A DNA stretch of 64,000 nucleotides from Clostridia bacterium (GTDB lineage: Bacteria > Bacillota > Clostridia > Oscillospirales > CAG-272): positions 138,399 through 202,398 of the forward strand of contig JAFTSB010000024.1 in assembly GCA_017461945.1 (NCBI GenBank), in the 5' to 3' direction. Made by a program: the position numbers and the translations under genes. Every line of letters begins with the position of its first letter. The first letter of the stretch is position 1. Below are positions 52,405 to 60,831 of this stretch, piece by piece. The notes under the pieces were generated by a model. That model was given only the letters and a program-made list of their open reading frames with translations. It ran no database searches and was not told the origin of the DNA.

Positions 52405-53257
52405 GCAATTAAAAGTCGGCGTTGTTGGCCTTGGCTTGATCGGAGGCTCAATGGCTCGCGCCTACAGTGCCGCCGGTCACGCCGTTCTGGCACACGATAT
52501 TGATGATAAAGCCCTGACCGGTGCATTGGAGCAGAATGCTATTTGCGGCAGATTGACCGCAGAAAACGTAGCAGAGTGTGATGTGATCTTTTTGGCTATC
52601 TACCCCCGCGCCGCCATGGCATGGCTGCGTGTCACCGCGCCGCACCTGACCGAGCAGTCGGTGGTGATCGACCTGTGTGGCACCAAGCGCGGCATTTGTG
52701 AAACCTGCTTTGGAATGGCGCGGGAGTACGGCTTTTCCTTCGTAGGTGGACATCCGATGGCCGGCACACAGTATTCGGGCTTTGAAAACAGCAAAGACGG
52801 CCTATTCCGCGGCGCTCCTATGGTGATTGTACCGGCCGACCCCAAGGACGAGACCTTGCTCACACGGGTGCGCGAGCTGCTGCTGCCCGTGGGCTTTGGA
52901 CAGATCACCATTTCTACCGCCGAGCAGCACGACCGCATCATCGCTTTCACCTCCCAACTGGCCCACGTGGTCTCCAACGCCTATGTAAAAAGCCCCAACG
53001 CCCAAGTACACAAGGGCTTTTCAGCGGGGTCGTACAAGGATCTGACCCGTGTGGCTTGGCTCAACGAACAGATGTGGAGCGAATTGTTTATGGAAAACAG
53101 CGATTACCTGACCGAGGAAATCGACGGTATCATTCAGGCATTGACCGCATATCGCGATGCAATGGCAGCAGGAGACGCTCACCGTTTGAAGTCGTTGCTG
53201 CGTGAAGGACGATTGGCCAAGGAGCGCGTAGACCGCGGAAGCGAGGAGAAAGCATGA
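52397..53257 (+). CDS. tyrA: Prephenate dehydrogenase
   Basis: TyrA oxidatively decarboxylates prephenate to 4-hydroxyphenylpyruvate, the tyrosine branch. The 286-residue monofunctional enzyme has the dinucleotide motif GLGLIGGS at 11-18, ALEQNAICG, DVIFLAIYPRA, the catalytic-region GGHPMAGTQYSG near 120-131, and FTSQLAHVVSNAYV. No chorismate mutase or ACT domain is attached. ATG 52397 overlaps the tetR end by eight bases and the stop overlaps the aroB start (ATGA), so it is coupled on both sides. Confidence 0.94.
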   Translation: MSKQLKVGVVGLGLIGGSMARAYSAAGHAVLAHDIDDKALTGALEQNAICGRLTAENVAECDVIFLAIYPRAAMAWLRVTAPHLTEQSVVIDLCGTKRGICETCFGMAREYGFSFVGGHPMAGTQYSGFENSKDGLFRGAPMVIVPADPKDETLLTRVRELLLPVGFGQITISTAEQHDRIIAFTSQLAHVVSNAYVKSPNAQVHKGFSAGSYKDLTRVAWLNEQMWSELFMENSDYLTEEIDGIIQALTAYRDAMAAGDAHRLKSLLREGRLAKERVDRGSEEKA

Positions 53258-54309
53258 CGACCGTTACCGTAAAAGCCTCCAAGATCTATGACGTGCAGAT
53301 CGAGCGCGGGCTCCTTTCCTCCGCCGGTGAAAAGCTGGCACAACTGTTCCCCCCCCCTCGCAAGGTCATGCTGGTTACCGACGATACCGTTCGTGCCCTT
53401 TGGGGCGATCGCTTGATCTCCACTCTGCGTGAGATCGGCTATACCGTTTTTGAATTTGTCTTTCCCAACGGCGAGGCCTCCAAAACCACCGCCACCATCG
53501 TTGGAATGTGGGAGGCCTTGGCCGAGGCGAATCTGACCCGTACGGATTTTATCGTTGCCCTTGGCGGCGGTGTGGTAGGGGATATGGCGGGCTTTGCAGC
53601 CGCCACCTATCTGCGTGGCATTCCCTTTGTCCAGTTCCCCACCACACTCCTTGCCATGGTGGATTCCTCGGTTGGCGGAAAAACCGGTGCTGATCTGGCA
53701 ACCGGCAAAAACCTAATCGGTGCTTTTCATCAACCGTCCGCTGTTTTTTGTGACACAGATACCCTGCAGACCCTTCCTGCTTCCATTTTTGCGGACGGCT
53801 GTGCCGAGGTTATCAAATACGGATATATCAACGACCCTGCGCTGCTGGAACGATTGCAGCAGCCCTTCACCAACGACCCCGAGGCCATCATCGCCCGTTG
53901 CATTGCCGACAAACGCGATCTGGTAGAGGCGGATGAGCGCGACACCGGCGCACGTCAGCTCTTGAATTTGGGACACACTGCAGGCCATGCAGTAGAGGCC
54001 CTTTCGAATTTTTCCATTTCTCACGGCAGCGCTGTAGCCATTGGCATGGTACTGATGGCAAAAGCGGCTGTTACCGCAAGGTTGTGCGCCGCGGATGTGC
54101 CCGCCCATATGGAAGCAATGTTAAAGGCCTATCACCTCCCCACCGTTTGCCCGTTCGACGCCGCAGCACTGGCACAAGTCGCTCTTTCAGACAAAAAACG
54201 CAAGGGCAACAGCATCACATTGGTGCTGCCCAGCAGTGTTGGAAATAGTCGCCTGCACACCATTTCGGCAGATACGTTAGCGGATTTCTTCGCCGGCGGC
54301 CTGCACTAA
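53254..54309 (+). CDS. aroB: 3-dehydroquinate synthase
   Basis: AroB cyclises DAHP to 3-dehydroquinate with NAD+ and a divalent metal. The 351-residue enzyme has PNGEASKTT, the NAD-binding ALGGGVVGDMAGFAAATYLRG, QFPTTLLAMVDSSVGGKTG, ADGCAEVIKYG, RQLLNLGHTAGHAVE and SHGSAVAIGM with the metal-binding His residues, and DKKRKGN near the end. All catalytic segments are intact. It starts in the stop of tyrA (ATGA) and is followed by aroA after about 30 bases. Confidence 0.96.
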   Translation: MTTVTVKASKIYDVQIERGLLSSAGEKLAQLFPPPRKVMLVTDDTVRALWGDRLISTLREIGYTVFEFVFPNGEASKTTATIVGMWEALAEANLTRTDFIVALGGGVVGDMAGFAAATYLRGIPFVQFPTTLLAMVDSSVGGKTGADLATGKNLIGAFHQPSAVFCDTDTLQTLPASIFADGCAEVIKYGYINDPALLERLQQPFTNDPEAIIARCIADKRDLVEADERDTGARQLLNLGHTAGHAVEALSNFSISHGSAVAIGMVLMAKAAVTARLCAADVPAHMEAMLKAYHLPTVCPFDAAALAQVALSDKKRKGNSITLVLPSSVGNSRLHTISADTLADFFAGGLH

Positions 54310-54339
54310 ACACTCCCCAACCCATTTTTGGAGTACAGT

Positions 54340-55614
54340 ATGAACATTACGTTACACAAGCCGATTTTTGCCAATCGTGTCACCGCCCCCACCTCCAAAT
54401 CGGCGGCACACCGCGCTCTGATCGCCGCTGCCTTCGCGGACGGCAAAACAGCCATCCGCGTCACCGGTGCCGGCGAGGATATTGCCGCCACCATCCGATG
54501 CCTTTCGGGATTGGGCGCGCGCATTGAGGAGCGTCCGGGAGAGGAAGGCTGCTCTTGGCTGGAGGTTTTTCCTGTCTCCCGGCCCACGCAAAACGCCGTG
54601 CTGGATTGTGGAGAATCGGGTTCTACTCTACGCTTTATGGTGCCGGTGGTTGCCGCACTTGGGATAAAAGCAACTTTTCTGCGCCGTGGCAGACTGCCGG
54701 AGCGCCCCATGGAGCCTTTGATGAACGAAATGGCGGCACACGGTGTGCGTTTTTCAGAAAATAGTGACGGTTCTCTGACCGTTGAAGGCCGGTTGCCTGC
54801 CGGCCAATACACCATTGCCGCCAACGTTTCTTCCCAATTCATCACGGGGCTTTTGTTGGCACTTTCCTTGATCGGCAAGCCCTCTTCCCTTACCTTAACG
54901 GGAGAAATCGAATCCGCCCCTTATATCGATATGACGGTTAAGGCTCTGGCTGCTTTTGGCTCCACGCCGGAACGCACGGCAGACGGCAGACACTATCACA
55001 TTCAAGGATGCGATAAGTGCCCTCTTCGCTCCCCTCATATCCTGTATCCTGAAGGAGATTTTTCCGGTGCAGCATTCCCTTTGGCGGCCGGCGCACTCGG
55101 TCTCCATCCTGTCACCGTCACCGGGTTATCCTTTGACTCCTTGCAGGGAGATAAGGAAATTCTGACCCTGCTGCAGCGTTTCGGAGCCAGGATCGATATC
55201 TCAACGGAACATGGCTCTGCTACGGCATTTCCCTCCTCCTTGCAAGGCATTGAGATCGACGCCAGGCAGATCCCGGATCTGGTTCCCATCCTGGCCGTTA
55301 TCGCTTCTTTCGCCACGGGAAAAACCGTGATCCGCGGCGCGGCACGGCTACGCTTAAAAGAAAGCGACCGCATTGCCACAACGGCTGCTATGCTACGTGC
55401 TTTAGGTGGCAATGTTTGTGAAATGCCCGACGGATTGGAGATCGTAGGAGCTTCACTACACGGAGGCACAGTGGACGGCGCCAACGACCACCGTATTGTG
55501 ATGAGTGCCGCGGTCGCCTCGCTTGCTTGCCATGGCGACGTGACCATCTTGGGCATCGGAGCGGAAGCGAAATCCTACCCCGCTTTTTTTGAACTGATCC
55601 AATCCACCCATTGA
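54340..55614 (+). CDS. aroA: 3-phosphoshikimate 1-carboxyvinyltransferase (EPSP synthase)
   Basis: AroA adds the enolpyruvyl group of PEP to shikimate 3-phosphate. The 424-residue protein has APTSKSAAHRALIAAAF at 16-32 with Lys20 and Arg25, DCGESGSTLRFMVPV, RRGRLPERPMEPL, SSQFITGLLLAL, EGDFSGAAFPLAAGA, RLRLKESDRIATTAAMLRALG and DGANDHRIVMSAAVAS. The region after DCGES reads GSTLRFM; the family often has G-T/S-x-x-R. The first residues of the substrate loop read TSKSAAHR, as in many class II-like Firmicute enzymes. Glyphosate response cannot be judged by eye. Start ATG 54340 follows TTTGGAG. Confidence 0.95.
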   Translation: MNITLHKPIFANRVTAPTSKSAAHRALIAAAFADGKTAIRVTGAGEDIAATIRCLSGLGARIEERPGEEGCSWLEVFPVSRPTQNAVLDCGESGSTLRFMVPVVAALGIKATFLRRGRLPERPMEPLMNEMAAHGVRFSENSDGSLTVEGRLPAGQYTIAANVSSQFITGLLLALSLIGKPSSLTLTGEIESAPYIDMTVKALAAFGSTPERTADGRHYHIQGCDKCPLRSPHILYPEGDFSGAAFPLAAGALGLHPVTVTGLSFDSLQGDKEILTLLQRFGARIDISTEHGSATAFPSSLQGIEIDARQIPDLVPILAVIASFATGKTVIRGAARLRLKESDRIATTAAMLRALGGNVCEMPDGLEIVGASLHGGTVDGANDHRIVMSAAVASLACHGDVTILGIGAEAKSYPAFFELIQSTH

Positions 55615-55626
55615 AAGGAGGAGCCT

Positions 55627-56706
55627 ATGGCAAACCAATACGGAAATAACCTGAAGCTTTCCATATACGGTGGCTCGCACGATCCAAGGATCGGTATGCG
55701 CCTTTCCGGCTTTCCGAAAGGATTCACGCTGGACAACGATGCTTTGATGAAATTTATGGTGCGCCGCGCCCCCAACGGCGGTGCCTTTTCCACCCCTCGA
55801 AAAGAGCCCGATGTGCCGGAATTTTTATCCGGAATGGAGAAAAACACCACAACGGGTGCGGAAATTCACGCCATTATCCAAAATACAAATGCCCATTCCA
55901 AGGACTATTCCTTTGTCTACGACACTCCGCGCCCGGGCCATGCAGATTATGTTGCACTTTGCAAATACGGCCCCACGGTCGATCTGCGCGGCGGCGGCCA
56001 TTTTTCGGGACGACTGACCGCCCCCCTCTGCATTGCCGGCGGCATGGCGTTGCAATACCTGGCTACGAAAGGCATTCGGATCGGCGCCCATATCGAAGCC
56101 ATCCATGGCATACACGACAAGCGCTTTGACGAGACCGCTGTTGATGCAAATACGCTGCAACAGCTGGCAAGCTCCCCCTTTCCGGTCCTTGACCACGAGG
56201 CAGGTGCCGCTATGCAGGCAGAAATCACCAACGCCCGTGCCGACAAGGACTCGGTAGGCGGTGTGATCGAATGTGCCGTGATCGGTCTGCCCATCGGGCT
56301 GGGTGAGCATATGTTTGCCGGGGTGGAAGGCCGTCTTTCCTCAATTCTGTTTTCGATTCCTGCTGTCAAAGGTGTCGAGTTCGGTGCCGGCTTTGACGTG
56401 GCCAATCTGTATGGCAGTGAAAGCAACGACCCCTATGTATACCGAAACGAAAAAGTAGAAACTGCCACCAACCGTTGCGGTGGTATCTTGGGCGGCATGA
56501 CCAACGGAATGCCCTTGATCTTGCGCGCCGCCTTTAAACCCACCCCTTCCATTGCCAAAGAGCAGCAAACCGTCTCCCTTCATCAAAAAACGAACACCGT
56601 TTTGTCCATCCCGGGCAGACACGATCCCACCGTGGTCGTGCGAGCCGTGCCCGTTGTGGAGGCCGCCGTTGCATTGGCGATTCTTGATCTTTTACTTGAC
56701 AAGTGA
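55627..56706 (+). CDS. aroC: Chorismate synthase
   Basis: AroC removes phosphate from EPSP to give chorismate, needing reduced FMN. The 359-residue protein keeps TPRPGHADYVALCKYG, RGGGHFSGRLTAPLCIAGG, DKDSVGGVIE, EHMFAGVEGRLSSILFSIP, NRCGGILGGMTNGMPL and the C-terminal RHDPTVVVRAVPVVEAA. The N-terminal signature reads YGGSHDPRIG, whereas the family consensus is TxGESHGxxxG: Glu and the second Gly are replaced by Gly and Asp, and the catalytic His is retained. AAAGGAGG precedes the start. This is a divergent but probably active enzyme. Confidence 0.94.
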   Translation: MANQYGNNLKLSIYGGSHDPRIGMRLSGFPKGFTLDNDALMKFMVRRAPNGGAFSTPRKEPDVPEFLSGMEKNTTTGAEIHAIIQNTNAHSKDYSFVYDTPRPGHADYVALCKYGPTVDLRGGGHFSGRLTAPLCIAGGMALQYLATKGIRIGAHIEAIHGIHDKRFDETAVDANTLQQLASSPFPVLDHEAGAAMQAEITNARADKDSVGGVIECAVIGLPIGLGEHMFAGVEGRLSSILFSIPAVKGVEFGAGFDVANLYGSESNDPYVYRNEKVETATNRCGGILGGMTNGMPLILRAAFKPTPSIAKEQQTVSLHQKTNTVLSIPGRHDPTVVVRAVPVVEAAVALAILDLLLDK

Positions 56707-56713
56707 GGCAAAT

Positions 56714-57874
56714 ATGAGTACCGAAAAGAAAGTTCCTTCTCTGGAAGAATCTCGCGCGTCCATCGACCGTATTGACCGGGAGCTGGTGCAACTGTTTTGT
56801 GAGCGAATGGCCGTTTCTGCCGACGTGGCGGAATACAAGCGCGCCGTCGGCAAGCCGGTAACCGATGCCGCACGGGAACGCGCCCTGCTTTGCAAGATCT
56901 CCCAGCTGGCAGGCCCCGCTATGGAGGGGCACGCTCGCACGCTATACGCCACGATCTTGGCGGTTTCCAAGGCGTATCAGCACGAGCGGCTGAATACCTC
57001 CTCCAAACTGGAGGGCAAGATCACCACCGCCGTGCGAGAGACTCCTGCTTTTTTCCCCGCCCGCGCGAAAGTAGCCTGTCAGGGTGTGGAAGGCGCTTAT
57101 TCGCTCAAAGCAGCAGAAAAATTATTCGCCTGCCCAGATGTCAGCTTTTATAAAACCTTTGAGGATGTTTTTGCCGCCATTGATCGCGGTGAATGCGATT
57201 ATGGCGTGCTCCCTATTGAAAACAGCACCGCCGGCTCGGTCACACAGATCTATGATCTCATGTCCTGCCACCGCTTCTATATTGTCCGCGCCCTGCGGCT
57301 AAAGGTAGACCATTGCCTGCTGGCAGCCCCCGGCACCAAACGAGAGGATATAAGGGAGATCGTTTCGCATCAACAGGCCTTGTCACAATGTGCCGGATAC
57401 ATCGCCAATATGCCCGGCGTAAAAGCAACTGCATTTCCCAACACCGCCAAGGCAGCCGAATTTGTCAAAACAGCCGGTGATGGCTATGCGGCCATTGCCA
57501 ACCGTAGCTGTGCCGATATTTACGGCTTGGAGGTGTTAGAGGAAGCCATTCAGGATAATGGCAACAACTATACGCGCTTTATCTGCATTTCCAAAAAGCC
57601 CGAAATCTACCCCGGTGCAGACAAAACCTCTATCGTGCTAACGATCCCGCACAAGCCCGGCAGCCTTTCCCGTTTGCTTTCTCAAATTGATGCCTTGAAC
57701 ATCAACCTGACCAAGCTGGAATCCCGTCCGATTCCCGGGCAGGATTTCGAGTTTTTGTTCTATTTTGACTTGGAGTCTCCCATTGAATCCCCCGCCCTGC
57801 TACGTCTTTTGGGCGAGCTGGAAAGCAGCAGCGAAAAGTTCCGCTATCTGGGGACTTATCGCGAAATGCTTTGA
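56714..57874 (+). CDS. pheA: Bifunctional chorismate mutase/prephenate dehydratase
   Basis: This enzyme converts chorismate to prephenate and then to phenylpyruvate. The 386-residue protein has three parts. Residues 1-95 form an AroQ-type chorismate mutase (SRASIDRIDRELVQLFCERM, VAEYKRAVGKPV, RERALLCKI). Residues 113-285 are the dehydratase (CQGVEGAYSLKAAEKLF, YGVLPIENSTAGSV, NNYTRFICIS with the catalytic TRF). Residues 300-380 are an ACT domain with HKPGSLSRLL and LESRPIPGQ, the phenylalanine-sensing motif, which implies feedback inhibition. The start is seven bases after aroC and follows GTGAGG. Confidence 0.95.
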   Translation: MSTEKKVPSLEESRASIDRIDRELVQLFCERMAVSADVAEYKRAVGKPVTDAARERALLCKISQLAGPAMEGHARTLYATILAVSKAYQHERLNTSSKLEGKITTAVRETPAFFPARAKVACQGVEGAYSLKAAEKLFACPDVSFYKTFEDVFAAIDRGECDYGVLPIENSTAGSVTQIYDLMSCHRFYIVRALRLKVDHCLLAAPGTKREDIREIVSHQQALSQCAGYIANMPGVKATAFPNTAKAAEFVKTAGDGYAAIANRSCADIYGLEVLEEAIQDNGNNYTRFICISKKPEIYPGADKTSIVLTIPHKPGSLSRLLSQIDALNINLTKLESRPIPGQDFEFLFYFDLESPIESPALLRLLGELESSSEKFRYLGTYREML

Positions 57875-57883
57875 GGTATCCAC

Positions 57884-59122
57884 ATGATTTCAGATACAAA
57901 AATCCGAGCAGGATTGATTGGCAAAAAGCTGGGACACAGCTTTTCACCCCGCATTCATGCGGCCTTTGCTGATTATCCTTATGACCTGATTGAGCTGCAA
58001 GAAGAGCAGCTGGGTAATTTTTTAAAAAGCTGTCCCTATGATGCCTTGAACGTCACGATCCCCTATAAAAAGGATGTGATGCCCTATCTTGCCGAAATTT
58101 CCCCTGAGGCGCAACGCATTGGGGCGGTCAACACCATTCTTCGCCGACCGGATGGAACGCTGATCGGTCACAACACCGACTATGCCGGCTTCAGCGACCT
58201 GGTGCGCGATTGCGGCGTTTCGTTAAAGGGCAAAAAGGTGTTGGTGTTGGGATCCGGCGGCGCATCGCGCACCGCTGTTACCGTTTCCACCGACCAGGGT
58301 GCAAGAGAGGTGGTTGTGATCTCGCGATCCGGCGAGAACAATTATAGCAACATCCATCTGCACGCAGATGCTGAAATTTTGGTCAATGCAACGCCGGTAG
58401 GAATGTATCCCCATAACGGGAACGCCCCCCTCGACTTGGAATCCCTTCCCCGTTTGGAAGCAGTTTTGGATATGATCTACAATCCTGCGCGCACCGCCCT
58501 GCTGCTGCAGGCCGAGCAAAAAGGAATTCCCCATCGCAATGGCCTTTTGATGCTGGTTTCACAGGCGCGACGGGCAATAGAATTGTTTCTGGACACAAAA
58601 ATCGATGACCGTGATGTTAAAATCGTGACCGGCGCCATCGCTAAGGAGACGGAAAACATCATTTTGATCGGCATGCCGGGTTGTGGAAAATCCACGCTTG
58701 GAAAGCGCATTGCCCAACAATTGGGGCGCGAATTTGTGGATTGCGACGCAGAAATTATAAAGGCAGCCGGCGCCTCGATTCCCGAAATCTTTGCACAAGA
58801 GGGAGAAAGCGGATTCCGCGCGCGTGAAACTGCCGTCCTGGCGGAAATGACCAAAAAAAGCGGCGCCGTCATCGCCACCGGCGGAGGGGTTGTCACACAA
58901 GAACACAACTATCCCTTGATGCATCAAAACGGCAAGATCCTGTTTTTGGACATCGGGCCGGATCAGCTCCCCACCGAGGGGAGGCCTCTCTCCCAGAAAA
59001 AAAGCCCTGCCGTGCTGTACGCTGAGCGGCTTCCGCTTTACAAAAAAATGGCAGATGTGATCCTGCCGATCGGACGGGATATCGAAGAAAATACTGCAAC
59101 TATTCTGGAGGCTCTCCTATGA
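57884..59122 (+). CDS. Fused shikimate dehydrogenase-shikimate kinase
   Basis: A single 412-residue polypeptide joins AroE and AroK. Residues 1-250 are shikimate dehydrogenase: KLGHSFSPRIHAAF at 15-28, NVTIPYKKDV with catalytic Lys62, HNTDYAGF with Asp99, VLGSGGASRTA, and NATPVGMYP; the NADP-binding loop is short. Residues 257-412 are shikimate kinase: Walker A GMPGCGKST at 263-271, FVDCDAEI with Asp286 and Asp288, the GFRARE loop, ATGGGVV and EGRPLS. It reduces dehydroshikimate and then phosphorylates shikimate. GAGG precedes ATG 57884, and the stop overlaps the aroQ start. No linker of low complexity separates the domains. Confidence 0.93.
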   Translation: MISDTKIRAGLIGKKLGHSFSPRIHAAFADYPYDLIELQEEQLGNFLKSCPYDALNVTIPYKKDVMPYLAEISPEAQRIGAVNTILRRPDGTLIGHNTDYAGFSDLVRDCGVSLKGKKVLVLGSGGASRTAVTVSTDQGAREVVVISRSGENNYSNIHLHADAEILVNATPVGMYPHNGNAPLDLESLPRLEAVLDMIYNPARTALLLQAEQKGIPHRNGLLMLVSQARRAIELFLDTKIDDRDVKIVTGAIAKETENIILIGMPGCGKSTLGKRIAQQLGREFVDCDAEIIKAAGASIPEIFAQEGESGFRARETAVLAEMTKKSGAVIATGGGVVTQEHNYPLMHQNGKILFLDIGPDQLPTEGRPLSQKKSPAVLYAERLPLYKKMADVILPIGRDIEENTATILEALL

Positions 59123-59550
59123 AATTATTGATCATTAACGGCCCCAATCTAAATATGTTGGGGATCCGCGAGCCGGGTATTTACGGCGAGCAAAGCTTTT
59201 CTGCTCTTTGTCAAAGCATTGAAAACTGGGTGCGCGAGGCGGGAGCGGAATGCGAGCTGTACCAGTCTAATCACGAGGGCTGCATCGTAGATAAGATTCA
59301 GGCGGCCTATGGGGTTTTCGACGGCATTGTGATCAATCCCGGCGCCTATACTCACACCAGTGTGGCCATTCTGGATGCTCTTTCGGCCGTTCGGATCCCC
59401 ACGGTGGAGGTTCACATTTCCAACATCATGGAACGTGAAGATTTCCGACATCACTCCTACGTTTCGCTCATTGCCAAAAAGACCTATATGGGGCTTGGCT
59501 TTGAAGGGTACAAGAAGGCCATCCGATACTTGACGCTGCACGAGGAGTAA
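59119..59550 (+). CDS. aroQ: 3-dehydroquinate dehydratase, type II
   Basis: This small enzyme dehydrates 3-dehydroquinate to 3-dehydroshikimate; type II enzymes form dodecamers. The 143-residue protein has NGPNLNMLGIREPGIYG at 8-24 with the catalytic Tyr22, QSNHEGCIVDKIQ, INPGAYTHTSVAILDAL and the VEVHISNIMEREDFR segment with the catalytic-site His99. The start overlaps the stop of the aroE-aroK fusion. It is the last gene of the aromatic operon, followed by a terminator. Confidence 0.95.
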   Translation: MKLLIINGPNLNMLGIREPGIYGEQSFSALCQSIENWVREAGAECELYQSNHEGCIVDKIQAAYGVFDGIVINPGAYTHTSVAILDALSAVRIPTVEVHISNIMEREDFRHHSYVSLIAKKTYMGLGFEGYKKAIRYLTLHEE

Positions 59551-59592
59551 AACAAAAAGGCGTTTACAAACAAAGATTTTTCAATTCACCTC

Positions 59593-59630
59593 GGGGAAAC
59601 TCTACGCATTGTGGAGTTTCCCCTTTTTCT
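59593..59630 (+). terminator. Terminator of the aromatic operon
   Basis: A 13-base-pair stem with one G-T pair (arms 59593-59605 and 59611-59623) around a five-base loop, followed by TTTTTCTTT. Confidence 0.88.
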
Positions 59631-59646
59631 TTCTCTGCTTTGGGGG

Positions 59647-59675
59647 TTGAAATCAGAGCTTTTTGGAGGTATAAT
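59647..59675 (+). promoter_or_regulatory. Promoter for the sugar kinase-murQ operon
   Basis: TTGAAA (59647-59652), 17 bases, TATAAT (59670-59675). An ATG inside the -10 box preceded by GGAGG is a decoy start: the transcript begins after it. Confidence 0.75.
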
Positions 59676-59703
59676 GAAAGCAAGTTCACCAAAGGAGAGC
59701 AGT

Positions 59704-60819
59704 ATGGAGAAGCCTATTGAACAAATTTTCAGCGAACGCTTGCGCGCCAGACGCAAGGAATTACGACTCACCCAACGCGAGTTGGCACAGCGCATCTCAT
59801 ATTCCGAAAAATCCATCAGCAAGTGGGAAAGCGGAGGTGCCATCGCACCTGCTGCACTCCTGCCGCGGCTGGCGGATGCGTTGCAATGTAGCATTGAGGA
59901 GCTTTTGCGCACCGATGACGAACCAAACTACTTTTTGGGAATTGATGGCGGTGGCACAAAAACCGACTTTTTGCTATGCGACAAAAACGGCAAGCAGCTG
60001 GCCCTTGTCACTCTTGGTGCCTGCAACCCCAACGACGTGGGCTTTGAGACCACCAAGCAGGTTCTGCGCAACGGCATTCTGCAAGTATGCGGCTCGATCC
60101 CCTTGCGCAAGATTGCTGTTTTTGCGGGTCTTGCAGGTGGCATTACCGGACACTATCAAGGCTTGATCCACAGTTTTTTGGCACAGTTCCAATTTGCGCA
60201 GGTGAATAACGGCAGCGATGCCCAAAACGCCGTTGCCGTTGCCTTGGGTGAGCACGACGGCATTGTTGTAATTGCAGGTACGGGATCCATCGCCTTTACA
60301 CAGCATCAAGGAGCCTTGCACCGTTTCGGTGGATTTGGCTATCTGTTGGAGGAGGGCGGTAGCGGATTCGCCATTGGGCGCGATGCCATCCGCGCGGCCC
60401 TGCACGCCGAGCAACATATGGGGGCACCGACAAAATTAGAGCAAACAGTTCGAAAAAAATGCAATACGGCCACCATTTTGGAGGCCATCGGCTCTCTTTA
60501 TGAGGGCGGCAAGCGCGCTTTTGCTTCTTTTGCCCCGCTCGTCTTCGATGCTTATCACGAGGGAGACGCTGTGGCTCAATCGATATTGGAGTATAACGCC
60601 GCCAAAATCGCAGAGCTGGTCCTACACGCCAGTTACGAGCTTCCCCTTGACAGATCTCAAAAGGTTATGTTGGTGGGCGGTCTGACAGCCCACCGCGACA
60701 TTCTCATCCCCCTCATTGAAAAACATCTCCCTTCTTCCTTCCAACACACCCTTTCGGTATCAGAAGCCCCCGTCGTACACGGAGCGCTTCGGTTGGCCGG
60801 TCTGAAGCAACTGACATAA
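59704..60819 (+). CDS. XRE-type DNA-binding domain fused to a BadF/BadG-type N-acetylhexosamine kinase
   Basis: A 371-residue fusion. Residues 9-65 form an XRE/Cro helix-turn-helix (ERLRARRKELRLTQRELAQR, then YSEKSISKWESG and ALLPRLADALQCSIEELL). Residues 76-371 form an ASKHA sugar kinase of the BadF/BadG/NAGK family: GIDGGGTKTDF at 79-89, NDVGFE, VFAGLAGG, VVIAGTGSIAF, FGYLLEEGGSGFAIG and VMLVGGLTAHRD. The partner murQ suggests that the sugar is N-acetylmuramic acid, N-acetylglucosamine or a disaccharide. I infer that the protein phosphorylates an amino sugar and also senses it to control its own operon. AAAGGAG lies seven bases before ATG 59704. Confidence 0.85.
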   Translation: MEKPIEQIFSERLRARRKELRLTQRELAQRISYSEKSISKWESGGAIAPAALLPRLADALQCSIEELLRTDDEPNYFLGIDGGGTKTDFLLCDKNGKQLALVTLGACNPNDVGFETTKQVLRNGILQVCGSIPLRKIAVFAGLAGGITGHYQGLIHSFLAQFQFAQVNNGSDAQNAVAVALGEHDGIVVIAGTGSIAFTQHQGALHRFGGFGYLLEEGGSGFAIGRDAIRAALHAEQHMGAPTKLEQTVRKKCNTATILEAIGSLYEGGKRAFASFAPLVFDAYHEGDAVAQSILEYNAAKIAELVLHASYELPLDRSQKVMLVGGLTAHRDILIPLIEKHLPSSFQHTLSVSEAPVVHGALRLAGLKQLT

Positions 60820-60831
60820 AGGAGCATTGTT

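Noticed and set aside
59674-59703. Earlier start of the XRE-kinase gene at ATG 59674
   Set aside because: GGAGG precedes it, but this ATG is part of the TATAAT -10 box, so it would not be on the transcript. ATG 59704 has AAAGGAG.
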